Positions 46,380 to 54,671 of a stretch of 64,000 nucleotides of DNA are shown one piece after another. Source of the stretch: Bacilli bacterium. GTDB lineage: Bacteria; Bacillota_I; Bacilli_A; RFN20; CAG-826. Under the pieces are notes generated by a model that was not told where the DNA came from, ran no database searches, and saw nothing but the letters and a program-made list of their open reading frames with translations. The stretch's first letter is position 1. Each line of letters begins with the position of its first letter. Position numbers and translations under genes: made by a program. Location of the stretch: contig JAFVUY010000050.1 of assembly GCA_017502465.1 (NCBI GenBank), positions 40,874-104,873 of the forward strand. Reading direction: 5' to 3'.

Positions 46380-47345
46380 ATGAAAATTGCAAATCCATTT
46401 GAACGTTTCAACGTTACTCAAGCTGACTATGATGGCACAGAAAATTACGGTCGTTTCGTAATTGAACCATTAGAAAGAGGCTTTGGCTTAACTTTAGGTA
46501 ACGCTTTAAGAAGAGTTTTATTAAGCGCTCTTCCAGGTGCATCTATTTACGCAATTGAAATCGAAGGTGCAAGACACGAATTCACTGCATTAGCAGGTGT
46601 TGAAGAAGATGTTACATCCTTCATCTTAAACCTTAAAGATTTAATTCTTGATATCGACTTCGAAATCGAAGGAAATCAAAGATTAACTATCGATGTTACA
46701 GGACCAGCAGTTGTCACCGCTGGCGACATCGTTTGCCCAACAGGAGTTAAAGTTATTAACCCAGACTTAGTTCTCGCTCACGTTACAGAAGGCGGAGAAT
46801 TCCACGCAGTCCTTCACGCACGTAATGGTAGAGGTTATGTCACAGGTGAACAAAACAAAACTCTCCACCCAAGACTTGGTGTCGGTGTTATCTGCACAGA
46901 CTCTAACTATTCACCAGTTAGAAAAGCTAATTACACAGTTGAAAACACACGTGTTGGTCACGATTCCCGTTTCGATAGCTTAACATTAGAAGTTTGGACA
47001 GATGGTTCAATCACTCCACAAGAAGCGGTTGTCCTTTCTAACCAAATCCTTATCGCTCACTTTGAAAAATTCCTCAACTTAGTTGAAGTCACACGCGATA
47101 TCAATATCGAAAAAGATGTCGTTACAGTTGAAGAAAATCAATATGAAAACATCATGATTGATGAACTCGATCTCTCAGTTCGTTCTTACAACTGTTTAAA
47201 AAGAGCAGGTATTCAAACTGTTCTTGAATTAACAGAAAAAACTGAAGAAGATATGATGAAGGTGAAAAACCTTGGTAAGAAATCACTTAAAGAAATCAAA
47301 GAAAAACTTACCTTGTTAGGTCTCTCCTTCAAAGACTTTGAATAG
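46380..47345 (+). CDS. rpoA: RNA polymerase alpha subunit
   Basis: 321 aa. N-terminal dimerisation domain (FVIEPLERGFGLTLGNALRRVLLSALPG), flexible linker near 230-250, and C-terminal domain (MIDELDLSVRSYNCLKRAGI ... VKNLGKKSLKEIKEKL) that binds promoter UP elements. rpsD, often upstream in proteobacteria, is not here, as expected for Firmicutes. Confidence 0.98.
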   Translation: MKIANPFERFNVTQADYDGTENYGRFVIEPLERGFGLTLGNALRRVLLSALPGASIYAIEIEGARHEFTALAGVEEDVTSFILNLKDLILDIDFEIEGNQRLTIDVTGPAVVTAGDIVCPTGVKVINPDLVLAHVTEGGEFHAVLHARNGRGYVTGEQNKTLHPRLGVGVICTDSNYSPVRKANYTVENTRVGHDSRFDSLTLEVWTDGSITPQEAVVLSNQILIAHFEKFLNLVEVTRDINIEKDVVTVEENQYENIMIDELDLSVRSYNCLKRAGIQTVLELTEKTEEDMMKVKNLGKKSLKEIKEKLTLLGLSFKDFE

Positions 47346-47356
47346 GAGGATAATTT

Positions 47357-47758
47357 ATGCCAGCGCAAGGTAGAAAAAATGTACATGGTAAAACCGGTGT
47401 TAGATTTAAAGCCGCTTATACCAAATCAAAATATGAAAACATGCTTCGTAATGTTGTCACTGACTTAATTGTTCACGGACACGTTAAAGTCACTGCAGCA
47501 GTTGCAGTTGATGTCGTTAAAGAAGCAGACAGATTAGTCACCCTCACAAAATCTAGCGATGTTATGAACGCAAAAAGACGCGCAGCAGCATTTGTTAGAA
47601 ACGTTAAAGTTTCCGACGATGTTAACGCAGTTGATCATCTCTTCGCGGTCATCGGTCCAAAATTTGCTACACGTAATGGTGGTTACACCACACAAGTCAA
47701 ACTTGGAAACCGTCGCGGAGATGACGCTCCAATCGTTTTAGTCGCTTGGGTTGAATAA
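47357..47758 (+). CDS. rplQ: ribosomal protein L17
   Basis: 133 aa. Start with GRKNVHGKTGVRFKAAY, then MLRNVVTDLIVHG and the C-terminal GDDAPIVLVAWVE end. Last gene of the S10-spc-alpha operon; AGGAGG before the ATG and a terminator after it. Confidence 0.97.
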   Translation: MPAQGRKNVHGKTGVRFKAAYTKSKYENMLRNVVTDLIVHGHVKVTAAVAVDVVKEADRLVTLTKSSDVMNAKRRAAAFVRNVKVSDDVNAVDHLFAVIGPKFATRNGGYTTQVKLGNRRGDDAPIVLVAWVE

Positions 47759-47777
47759 TTTATCAATTTCACAATTT

Positions 47778-47802
47778 AGAGGTCCTAGGGGCCTCTTTTT
47801 TG
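47778..47802 (+). terminator. terminator of the ribosomal protein operon
   Basis: AGAGGTCC (47778-47785) pairs with GGGCCTCT (47789-47796), with one G-U pair, followed by TTTTT. Confidence 0.9.
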
Positions 47803-47848
47803 TTGAAAAGAATAAATATTCATCCATAATTAAAAAGAGGTAAGAACT

Positions 47849-48445
47849 ATGAATGAATTAGAAAAGATGCTAAATGGTCAATTGTATGATCCTAATGATG
47901 AACAATTATTAACTTTAAGACGTAAATGTCACAATTTATGTTTGAAATATAATCAAACAAGAGAAGACGAAGATGAATTAAGAAATCAAATCTTAGATGA
48001 AATGGGTTTAAATAGAAAAGAAGGAGTTTATCTTCAAGGACCTATCTATTTTGATTATGGCTGTTTTATTTCTTTTGGTAAGAACTCTTATGCGAATTTT
48101 AATTTAACAATCTTAGATGTTTGTAGAGTTAATATTGGCGACAATGTCTTTATCGGCCCAAATGTCTCTATTGTTCCTCCAATTCATCCATTACGTTATC
48201 AAGAAAGAAATATATATAAATCCGAAAAAGGATATTACACAGATAAAGAATATGGTAAACCTATCACAATCGAAGATAATTGTTGGATTGCTTCAAACGT
48301 CACAATTATCGGCGGAGTCACAATTGGTGAAGGCTCTGTTATTGGTGCAGGAAGTGTAGTTACAAAAGATATCCCTAAAAACTCATTAGCAGTAGGAAAT
48401 CCTTGTAGAGTTATTCGAAAAATAACTGAGGATGATAGGAAATAA
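47849..48445 (+). CDS. maltose/galactoside O-acetyltransferase family protein
   Basis: 198 aa. N-terminal helical Mac domain (MNELEKMLNGQLYDPNDEQLL), then a left-handed beta-helix built from hexapeptide repeats (INIGDNVFIGPNVSI, IEDNCWIASNVTIIGGVTIGEGSVIGAGSVV) with the catalytic His in PIHPL. Transfers acetyl from acetyl-CoA to a sugar. AAAGAGG before the ATG. The sugar is not determined by the sequence. Confidence 0.9.
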   Translation: MNELEKMLNGQLYDPNDEQLLTLRRKCHNLCLKYNQTREDEDELRNQILDEMGLNRKEGVYLQGPIYFDYGCFISFGKNSYANFNLTILDVCRVNIGDNVFIGPNVSIVPPIHPLRYQERNIYKSEKGYYTDKEYGKPITIEDNCWIASNVTIIGGVTIGEGSVIGAGSVVTKDIPKNSLAVGNPCRVIRKITEDDRK

Positions 48446-48454
48446 AACATTATA

Positions 48455-48483
48455 TTGTTAGATATAGTTGATATTTATATACT
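48455..48483 (+). promoter_or_regulatory. promoter of the MacB-like ABC gene
   Basis: TTGTTA (48455-48460), a 17-bp spacer and TATACT (48478-48483). The -10 box ends 9 nt before the ATG at 48493; no Shine-Dalgarno. Confidence 0.65.
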
Positions 48484-48492
48484 ATTTAATAT

Positions 48493-50877
48493 ATGAAAAT
48501 AAAATTAAACAGCATTTCTAAAAGATTTTTAATTAACAAAAAAAGAAACCAATATAATTATGTTTTACGCGATATTTCCTACGAATTCGAAAGCGGCAAA
48601 ACATATTTTATATTAGGACCAAGCGGAAGTGGTAAATCTACTCTTTTAAGTATTCTTGGTTTATTGGACTCTCCTTCTGATGGTGAAATATTATTTGATG
48701 GAAACCCAGTTGAAAATAAACAAGAATTTATTAGTCAACATGTCTCTTTTTGTTTCCAAGATTACAATTTATTTGAAAATTTAACTGTTTATGACAATCT
48801 TTTAATCTATGAAAGTGATAAAGATAAATTAGATAGTTTGTTAAAATATTTTAATTGTTCTTTTTCTCTTAATATGAAAATTAAATATCTTTCTGGAGGA
48901 GAAAAACAACGATTATCTATACTTAGATCATATTTAAAAGGTGGAGATATTCTCTTATTAGACGAACCAACAGGTAATTTAGATTTTGAAAATTCTAAAA
49001 AAGTCATGGAATTGGTTCAAAAAATTAGCAAAAACAAAATTGTTATAGTTGTTAGCCATAATCACCAATTAGCGTATCATTTTGGTGATGAAGTTATTTT
49101 ATTAAATGATGGAACAATATCCGAAATTAAAGAAAATAGACATACTTTAATTTTAGATTTTCCAAATAATGGTAAGGCTGAAATCGGAAAACTTTATGAC
49201 ATTTTATTCAACTATGGTGAATTTGAATGTGAAATCAATGGTGATATTTTTGCAATTAATCGTAAAAACTATATCGAACTTTGTGATAACGTCTATTCAA
49301 AAAATCAACGAAAACAAACTCAAATCAGGCTTATTACGACTAGTGAGGTGAAAAAAACATTAGAAGAAGCTGATGGAGTACAATTTAATAAAAAACAATT
49401 TTTAAATAAATTCTCATATAAAAATTTATTAGGTAGAATCGGAAGAACTATAGCTACTTTTGTGTCCTTACTTTTAACAACGGTTTCTATCTTTGTATGC
49501 TCTAATCTTACTTTTTTTGACACTGATTATCAAAGTGCGAAAATTTTAGAAAACAAACCTGGTTTTGCTTATCAGTTAACAATGCAAACTGACTCAGGTG
49601 TTTACTATCGAGGCGCAGCTTTAAATGGACCCGTTAACAAAAACGAAAATTGTTATGTAAATTTAATAACATCTATTTGGCACCCAATCAATCAAAGGAA
49701 CTATCCTATTTCAATTTATATTACAAAATTGGACACTGTTACAATAGAAGGGAAACGCTATGAAATTCCTGATGACAGTGTACTCTTGTCTGATTATATT
49801 GATGGTTATGGAATCGAATTAAATGAATTACCGATCATTAGTCTTAATTTGCCACTTCTTGTTTCTAAGGAAAGAATTCACATAGAGGCAAAATATAAAT
49901 GGGAAGATAATCCAGACCCAGAAACTGAATCTTTTGGATTTGTTTCATATGATTATTTATTAAGCGAATATGTAAATGCACTTCCTGAAAACACAAAAAT
50001 GAATTTGAATTGCCCTCAAACTTTTTTTGGTTTTCTTAGACCAAATATTTCTCAATATTTAGGTCAAAACATTATTAAAGGCAATCAAATTCAAAACAAA
50101 CAAGAAATTATAGTTAGTCAAACAATATACAATAATCTTTTGTCAAAAATGGACGATCCTCTAGGGAAAACGTTTTCTGTTGGAACATTACAAGAAGAAG
50201 GGGCATCAAATTTTGGCGATTATATTAATGATTTGCATGATGTTTATAGCGAATACACATTAGTAGGTGTTACGGATGATGAATATTCATTTGTGTATAT
50301 TCACGAAGACGCCTATAAGTCATTTCTATCCCAATACTTAGTAAATAATGGACTTCCTTTTATTGGTCGAACCAAAATTCATGAAACTATCACTTATTTG
50401 CACGATAACAATATTGATCTTTTAGATAGCCCTGTTGCGCGTTTCTATGAATTAAGCGTTTTAGAATTTAATGGCTTTATTATAGCGTTACTCGCTGTAT
50501 TAGTTATTATTTCCGCGAGCGTTTTGCTTGTTTGGATTACGAACGTTCTTAAAGATAGATTCCATGAATTCGCAATCATGAAGTGTTTAGGATTCAAAAA
50601 TACCGATATTCAAAAATCCTTTATAAAAATGGCGTCAATTATTTCGCTAGCAGCTTCTTTGATAGGCGTAACCATTGGCGGAATATTATCCGTTGTTTCT
50701 TTTAGCTTATTTATTGGTGGTAAGGCTTCATTTAATATTATGACATTCTTTGCTTCCCCATTATCTTTTATAATTCCAATAATGTTTACCATATTGTTTA
50801 CAGCGATATTTACCTTTATTTATTCAAGAAAAATAAATTCTATAGAAGCTTATGACGCTTTAAAAGAATATAAATAA
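48493..50877 (+). CDS. ABC transporter, ATPase fused to FtsX-like permease (MacB-like)
   Basis: 794 aa in one chain. ATPase domain ~1-215: Walker A GPSGSGKST (~39-47), signature LSGGEKQRL, Walker B ILLLDEPTGNLD, switch His in VVSHNHQ. A first membrane helix lies near ~317-337, then a large extracytoplasmic domain to ~655, then three helices (~655-790) with the FtsX motif region (IMKCLGFKNTDIQKSF). This layout fits tripartite/mechanotransmission-type exporters that handle peptides, lipoproteins or drugs outside the membrane. No partner gene is adjacent, so the substrate is unknown. Confidence 0.85.
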   Translation: MKIKLNSISKRFLINKKRNQYNYVLRDISYEFESGKTYFILGPSGSGKSTLLSILGLLDSPSDGEILFDGNPVENKQEFISQHVSFCFQDYNLFENLTVYDNLLIYESDKDKLDSLLKYFNCSFSLNMKIKYLSGGEKQRLSILRSYLKGGDILLLDEPTGNLDFENSKKVMELVQKISKNKIVIVVSHNHQLAYHFGDEVILLNDGTISEIKENRHTLILDFPNNGKAEIGKLYDILFNYGEFECEINGDIFAINRKNYIELCDNVYSKNQRKQTQIRLITTSEVKKTLEEADGVQFNKKQFLNKFSYKNLLGRIGRTIATFVSLLLTTVSIFVCSNLTFFDTDYQSAKILENKPGFAYQLTMQTDSGVYYRGAALNGPVNKNENCYVNLITSIWHPINQRNYPISIYITKLDTVTIEGKRYEIPDDSVLLSDYIDGYGIELNELPIISLNLPLLVSKERIHIEAKYKWEDNPDPETESFGFVSYDYLLSEYVNALPENTKMNLNCPQTFFGFLRPNISQYLGQNIIKGNQIQNKQEIIVSQTIYNNLLSKMDDPLGKTFSVGTLQEEGASNFGDYINDLHDVYSEYTLVGVTDDEYSFVYIHEDAYKSFLSQYLVNNGLPFIGRTKIHETITYLHDNNIDLLDSPVARFYELSVLEFNGFIIALLAVLVIISASVLLVWITNVLKDRFHEFAIMKCLGFKNTDIQKSFIKMASIISLAASLIGVTIGGILSVVSFSLFIGGKASFNIMTFFASPLSFIIPIMFTILFTAIFTFIYSRKINSIEAYDALKEYK

Positions 50878-50929
50878 TCCTTCTTTAATTAATTTGTTTG
50901 TAATAGAATACTTTTAGAGGTTTTTTACT

Positions 50930-51961
50930 ATGAAAATTAATAAATTGTTAACTATTTGTTGGCAAGGCTTAATGGGACTCTTTGTTGTCTTAGGTGTTAT
51001 CTTTGCAGGTGTTATCCACGGCAAAGTTGAAGACTTAGGTGTAACATTCCTTCTTTTTGGTCTTATTTGTGTCTTATTAACATCTTTTTCTTGGGCGAGA
51101 ATTATTGAAGAATATGATTACAGCAGAAGAAAAGAAATCGCCCTTAAAGTTCTTCACTATATCTTAGGTGGCATTGGACTTGCTATTTTATTCTTTGTAG
51201 GTTTCTTCGCGATTGTTACATATATGCAAGAAGCTGAACTAGATGAACCAGTTACAAGCGTCACAAAATATTTCTATGGTGGCTTTTTCTCCATCGTGTT
51301 AGCGTTAATATTTAATGCTTTATTAAGAAATTTCCCATCTTTATTCCCTGCATGTAGAGATAGATGGCCAAGATTATTCTTTGAAGATTATGGATTTATG
51401 ATTCTCCTTCCAATTTGTATTGTTGGAACAATTTTCTTATTAACTTTCGGAGAACATTTAACTCTTTATATCTTAATGTTGATTTGGAATTTCGTTGCGA
51501 TTTTCTTCTTTTTATTTCTTAAATGTCGTTATAACAAAGTTATTTTTGGCTATATCTTATTAGGTCTTACTGCTTTGATTAACATCATCTTTATGGTTTA
51601 TTATCAATCACAAGTTGATCTCGCTTCACTTATTAAAACAGATGGAACAGTGATGTTCCAATTCACATGCTTTGGCTATTTCTTAATTGCAATGATTATT
51701 TGCATCCCATTCTACGCATTAGTAGAAAAGTTCCACACAAAGCTTTCAAGAAACATTAGAAGCATTATATTCTTCATTGTTCCTATTCTTTCTTTTGGAC
51801 TTCAAATATTAATGTATTTTTACTGGTATATTGCGGTTATTATCGCTATTGCTAGTATTGGTATTGCCTATTTAGTAGCCTTATTTACTCCAAGTTCATA
51901 CACAGATTATTTATATGTCGATGACGATGGAGATTACTACGTAGTCAGACGTTATTATTAA
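50930..51961 (+). CDS. polytopic membrane protein of unknown function, 343 aa
   Basis: About ten hydrophobic helices fill residues ~5-320; the tail (SYTDYLYVDDDGDYYVVRRYY) is short, acidic and Tyr-rich. No family recognised and no catalytic motif. TAGAAT about 20 nt upstream and AGAGG before the ATG give an ordinary start. Single gene ending at a large hairpin. Confidence 0.5.
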   Translation: MKINKLLTICWQGLMGLFVVLGVIFAGVIHGKVEDLGVTFLLFGLICVLLTSFSWARIIEEYDYSRRKEIALKVLHYILGGIGLAILFFVGFFAIVTYMQEAELDEPVTSVTKYFYGGFFSIVLALIFNALLRNFPSLFPACRDRWPRLFFEDYGFMILLPICIVGTIFLLTFGEHLTLYILMLIWNFVAIFFFLFLKCRYNKVIFGYILLGLTALINIIFMVYYQSQVDLASLIKTDGTVMFQFTCFGYFLIAMIICIPFYALVEKFHTKLSRNIRSIIFFIVPILSFGLQILMYFYWYIAVIIAIASIGIAYLVALFTPSSYTDYLYVDDDGDYYVVRRYY

Positions 51962-52265
51962 TAAATTTTATTAACCTATACAACTAACGTTATTTTGGTT
52001 TATAAAACTTAATAAAAAAGACAAGAACATTAATAAATAAAAATTAAAAACAAGGGGTTTGTGTAGATTTTCTCAAATTTTAAGAGAAAATGTTAAAAAA
52101 CAAACCCCTTTTTATTAATGCTTAAAAACTATAATCTTTAACCTATTTTTATTATATTTTTAATTATTAAATTAAAAGTTAATAATCTTTTCGTTTATTT
52201 TTATATTAAAAAGCACTAAAATTAAAAATGCAATTATTACATTGTAATAAATAGGAGGAATTCAC
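51962..52265. other. gene-free spacer before the hydrogenase operon
   Basis: 304 nt, very AT-rich. It holds the double hairpin at 52052-52113 and, close to the end, AGGAGG for hydC. TATATT- and TAAAAT-like boxes occur near 52200-52230, but none has a convincing -35 partner. No coding frame seen. Confidence 0.6.
52052..52113. terminator. double-hairpin terminator
   Basis: Outer stem AAGGGGTTTGT (52052-52062) with ACAAACCCCTT (52100-52110) encloses an inner stem ATTTTCTC (52067-52074) with GAGAAAAT (52084-52091). T's follow on the plus strand; A-rich sequence on the left gives weaker T's on the minus strand. Confidence 0.75.
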
Positions 52266-52751
52266 ATGGCTCATTTACAAGCTCACGCCGTTAAACAAAT
52301 TACTGAAATTTGTGAACGGTACAAGAATGAAAGAACTCCACTTATGATGATTCTCAGTGACATTCAAAAAGAATATGGTTACGTCCCTCTTGAAGTTCAA
52401 GAATTAGTTTCCACTCTTACTGGTGTCCCTGTTAGTGAGATCTATGGTGTTGTCACTTTCTATTCATTTTTCTCACTTACACCAAAAGGCAAATATGTTA
52501 TTGGTGTTTGTTTAGGTACAGCCTGCTATGTTAAAGGTGCTCAACTTGTCGTTGATAAGTTTGCTGAAATTCTTGGCATTCAAGCTGGCGAAACAACAGA
52601 AGATGGTCTCTTTACTTTAGACGTCTTACGTTGTGTTGGTGCATGCGCTCTCGCACCTGCTGTTAGTATTAATGGTAAAATCTATCCAGCCGTTGGTGTT
52701 GATCAATGCGCAAAGATTGTTAACGATTTAAGAGAAAAGGAGGCTGAATAA
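52266..52751 (+). CDS. hydC: NuoE-like [2Fe-2S] subunit of the trimeric hydrogenase (HydC/HndA)
   Basis: 161 aa. Helical N-terminus (YGYVPLEVQELVSTLTGVPVSEIYGVVTFYSFF) then a thioredoxin-like domain whose four Cys bind a [2Fe-2S] cluster: CLGTAC and CVGAC. Passes electrons between the flavin subunit and the rest of the complex. AGGAGG before the ATG. First gene of hydC-hydB-hydA; two bases separate it from hydB. Confidence 0.93.
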   Translation: MAHLQAHAVKQITEICERYKNERTPLMMILSDIQKEYGYVPLEVQELVSTLTGVPVSEIYGVVTFYSFFSLTPKGKYVIGVCLGTACYVKGAQLVVDKFAEILGIQAGETTEDGLFTLDVLRCVGACALAPAVSINGKIYPAVGVDQCAKIVNDLREKEAE

Positions 52752-52753
52752 TT

Positions 52754-54652
52754 ATGGCAGATAAAATTTTAACTGCTGAACAACTTAATGAAAAAGTTAA
52801 ACATTGTTCAGAATGCTTAAATAAAAAATTCCACCTCAAAGATGGCACAAGAGCTATTGTCGTCTGTGGTGGTACAGGATGTTTATCCAGTGACTCCCAA
52901 GGCATCTTACATAGATTCCAAGAACTCATTAAAGAAAATGGTTTAGAAGACACAGTTACCGCTAACATCGTTGGATGTTTCGGCTTCTGTAGCCAAGGTC
53001 CATTCGTCAAAATTTTCCCAGAAGACACTTTATATACAAAAGTTAAAGTTGCTGACGTTGAAGAAATTTTTGAAAAAGATATTAAAAACGGTGAAATCGT
53101 CGAAAGATTATTATTCGTCGATCCAACCACAAAAGAAAAAGTTCAAAAACAAAAAGATATCAACTTCTATAAATTACAAAAAAGAGATATCGCTCTTTAT
53201 GGTAACGACACAATTAACCCAGAAGATATCAACGAAGCTTTAGGTTATGGCTCATTCAAAGGCTTGGCAAGAGCTCTCACAATGACAAGACAAGAAGTTA
53301 TCGATGAAGTCTTAAAATCAGGTTTAAGAGGTCGTGGTGGCGCAGGCTTCCCAACAGGCCGTAAATGGCAATTTGCTCTTAACGTTGAATCTAATGAAAA
53401 ATATGTTGTCTGTAATGGTGACGAAGGCGATCCAGGTGCATTCATGGACCGTTCCATCATCGAAGGTCACCCAATCAACGTTATCGAAGGTATGATGATT
53501 GCGGGTTACGCAATCGGTGCATCAAATGGTTATTTCTACATTCGTGCCGAATATCCAATTGCTGTCCAAAGACTTCAAAACGCTATTAAACAATGTGAAG
53601 AACTCGGTTTATTAGGCGATAACATCTTAGGTACAGACTTCTCATTTAGATGTCATATTAGACTTGGTGCTGGCGCATTCGTCTGTGGTGAAGAAACTGC
53701 TCTTCTTAATTCCATCGAAGGACAAAGAGGTATGCCACGTCCACGTCCACCATTCCCAGCTGTTAAAGGTTTATGGGGAAAACCAACTGTTATTAATAAC
53801 GTCGAAACACTCGCGAACGTTCCATTTATCTTAAGAGAAGGTGCTGATGCTTACTTAGGTATCGGTACAGAAAAATCTAAAGGTACAAAAGTCTTCGCAT
53901 TAGGTGGAAAAGTTAATAACGTCGGTCTTGTTGAAGTTCCGATGGGAACAACATTAAGACAACTTATTTATGATATTGGTGGCGGCGTTCCAAATGGTAA
54001 AAAATTCAAAGCAATTCAAACAGGTGGTCCATCTGGCGGCTGCTTAACTGAAAAAGACTTAGATGTCCCAATTGATTATGAATCCTTAACCGCCCGTGGT
54101 TCCATGATGGGTTCCGGTGGTGCGATTGTTATGGACGAAGATAACTGTATGGTTGACGTTGCTAAATTCTATATGGAATTCATTTGTGACGAATCATGTG
54201 GTAAATGTACACCTTGCCGTGTTGGTACAAAACGTATCTTAGAAATTCTTGAAAGAATTACAAATGGTAATGGTAAAAAAGAAGATTTAGACGCCTTAAA
54301 AGAATTAGCGGTTGTCGTTAAATCTAACTCACTTTGTGGTCTTGGACAAACTGCTACAAACCCAGTCTTATCAACCATGACTTCCTTCATGGATGAATAT
54401 GAAGCTCACGTTTATGATAAGAAATGTCCAGCTCACGTTTGTAAAAACTTAATGGAATACTACATTATTCCTGAAAAATGTATCGGTTGTGGCTTATGCG
54501 CACGTAACTGCCCAGCAAGCTGCATCGTTAAAACAGATACACCATCAGCGAAAAATCCAAAATTATTCATTCACGCAATCGACGCAGAAAAATGTGTTAA
54601 ATGTGGTGCATGTATAAGCGGATGCCGCTTCGGTGCAATCATTAAAAGATAA
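52754..54652 (+). CDS. hydB: NuoF-like flavin/NADH subunit of the trimeric hydrogenase (HydB/HndC)
   Basis: 632 aa. N-terminal thioredoxin-like [2Fe-2S] domain (VCGGTGC, CFGFC), then the NADH/FMN domain (LRGRGGAGFPTGRKW, NGDEGDPGAFMDR), SLBB domain, a [4Fe-4S] site (ESCGKCTPCRVGT) and a C-terminal pair of ferredoxin-type clusters (CIGCGLCARNCPASC, CVKCGACISGC). This is the architecture of electron-bifurcating hydrogenase flavin subunits, which couple NADH and ferredoxin oxidation to H2 formation. Cytoplasmic; GGAGG lies at the hydC end. Confidence 0.94.
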   Translation: MADKILTAEQLNEKVKHCSECLNKKFHLKDGTRAIVVCGGTGCLSSDSQGILHRFQELIKENGLEDTVTANIVGCFGFCSQGPFVKIFPEDTLYTKVKVADVEEIFEKDIKNGEIVERLLFVDPTTKEKVQKQKDINFYKLQKRDIALYGNDTINPEDINEALGYGSFKGLARALTMTRQEVIDEVLKSGLRGRGGAGFPTGRKWQFALNVESNEKYVVCNGDEGDPGAFMDRSIIEGHPINVIEGMMIAGYAIGASNGYFYIRAEYPIAVQRLQNAIKQCEELGLLGDNILGTDFSFRCHIRLGAGAFVCGEETALLNSIEGQRGMPRPRPPFPAVKGLWGKPTVINNVETLANVPFILREGADAYLGIGTEKSKGTKVFALGGKVNNVGLVEVPMGTTLRQLIYDIGGGVPNGKKFKAIQTGGPSGGCLTEKDLDVPIDYESLTARGSMMGSGGAIVMDEDNCMVDVAKFYMEFICDESCGKCTPCRVGTKRILEILERITNGNGKKEDLDALKELAVVVKSNSLCGLGQTATNPVLSTMTSFMDEYEAHVYDKKCPAHVCKNLMEYYIIPEKCIGCGLCARNCPASCIVKTDTPSAKNPKLFIHAIDAEKCVKCGACISGCRFGAIIKR

Positions 54653-54671
54653 GAAGGAGGAAACTTAAATT

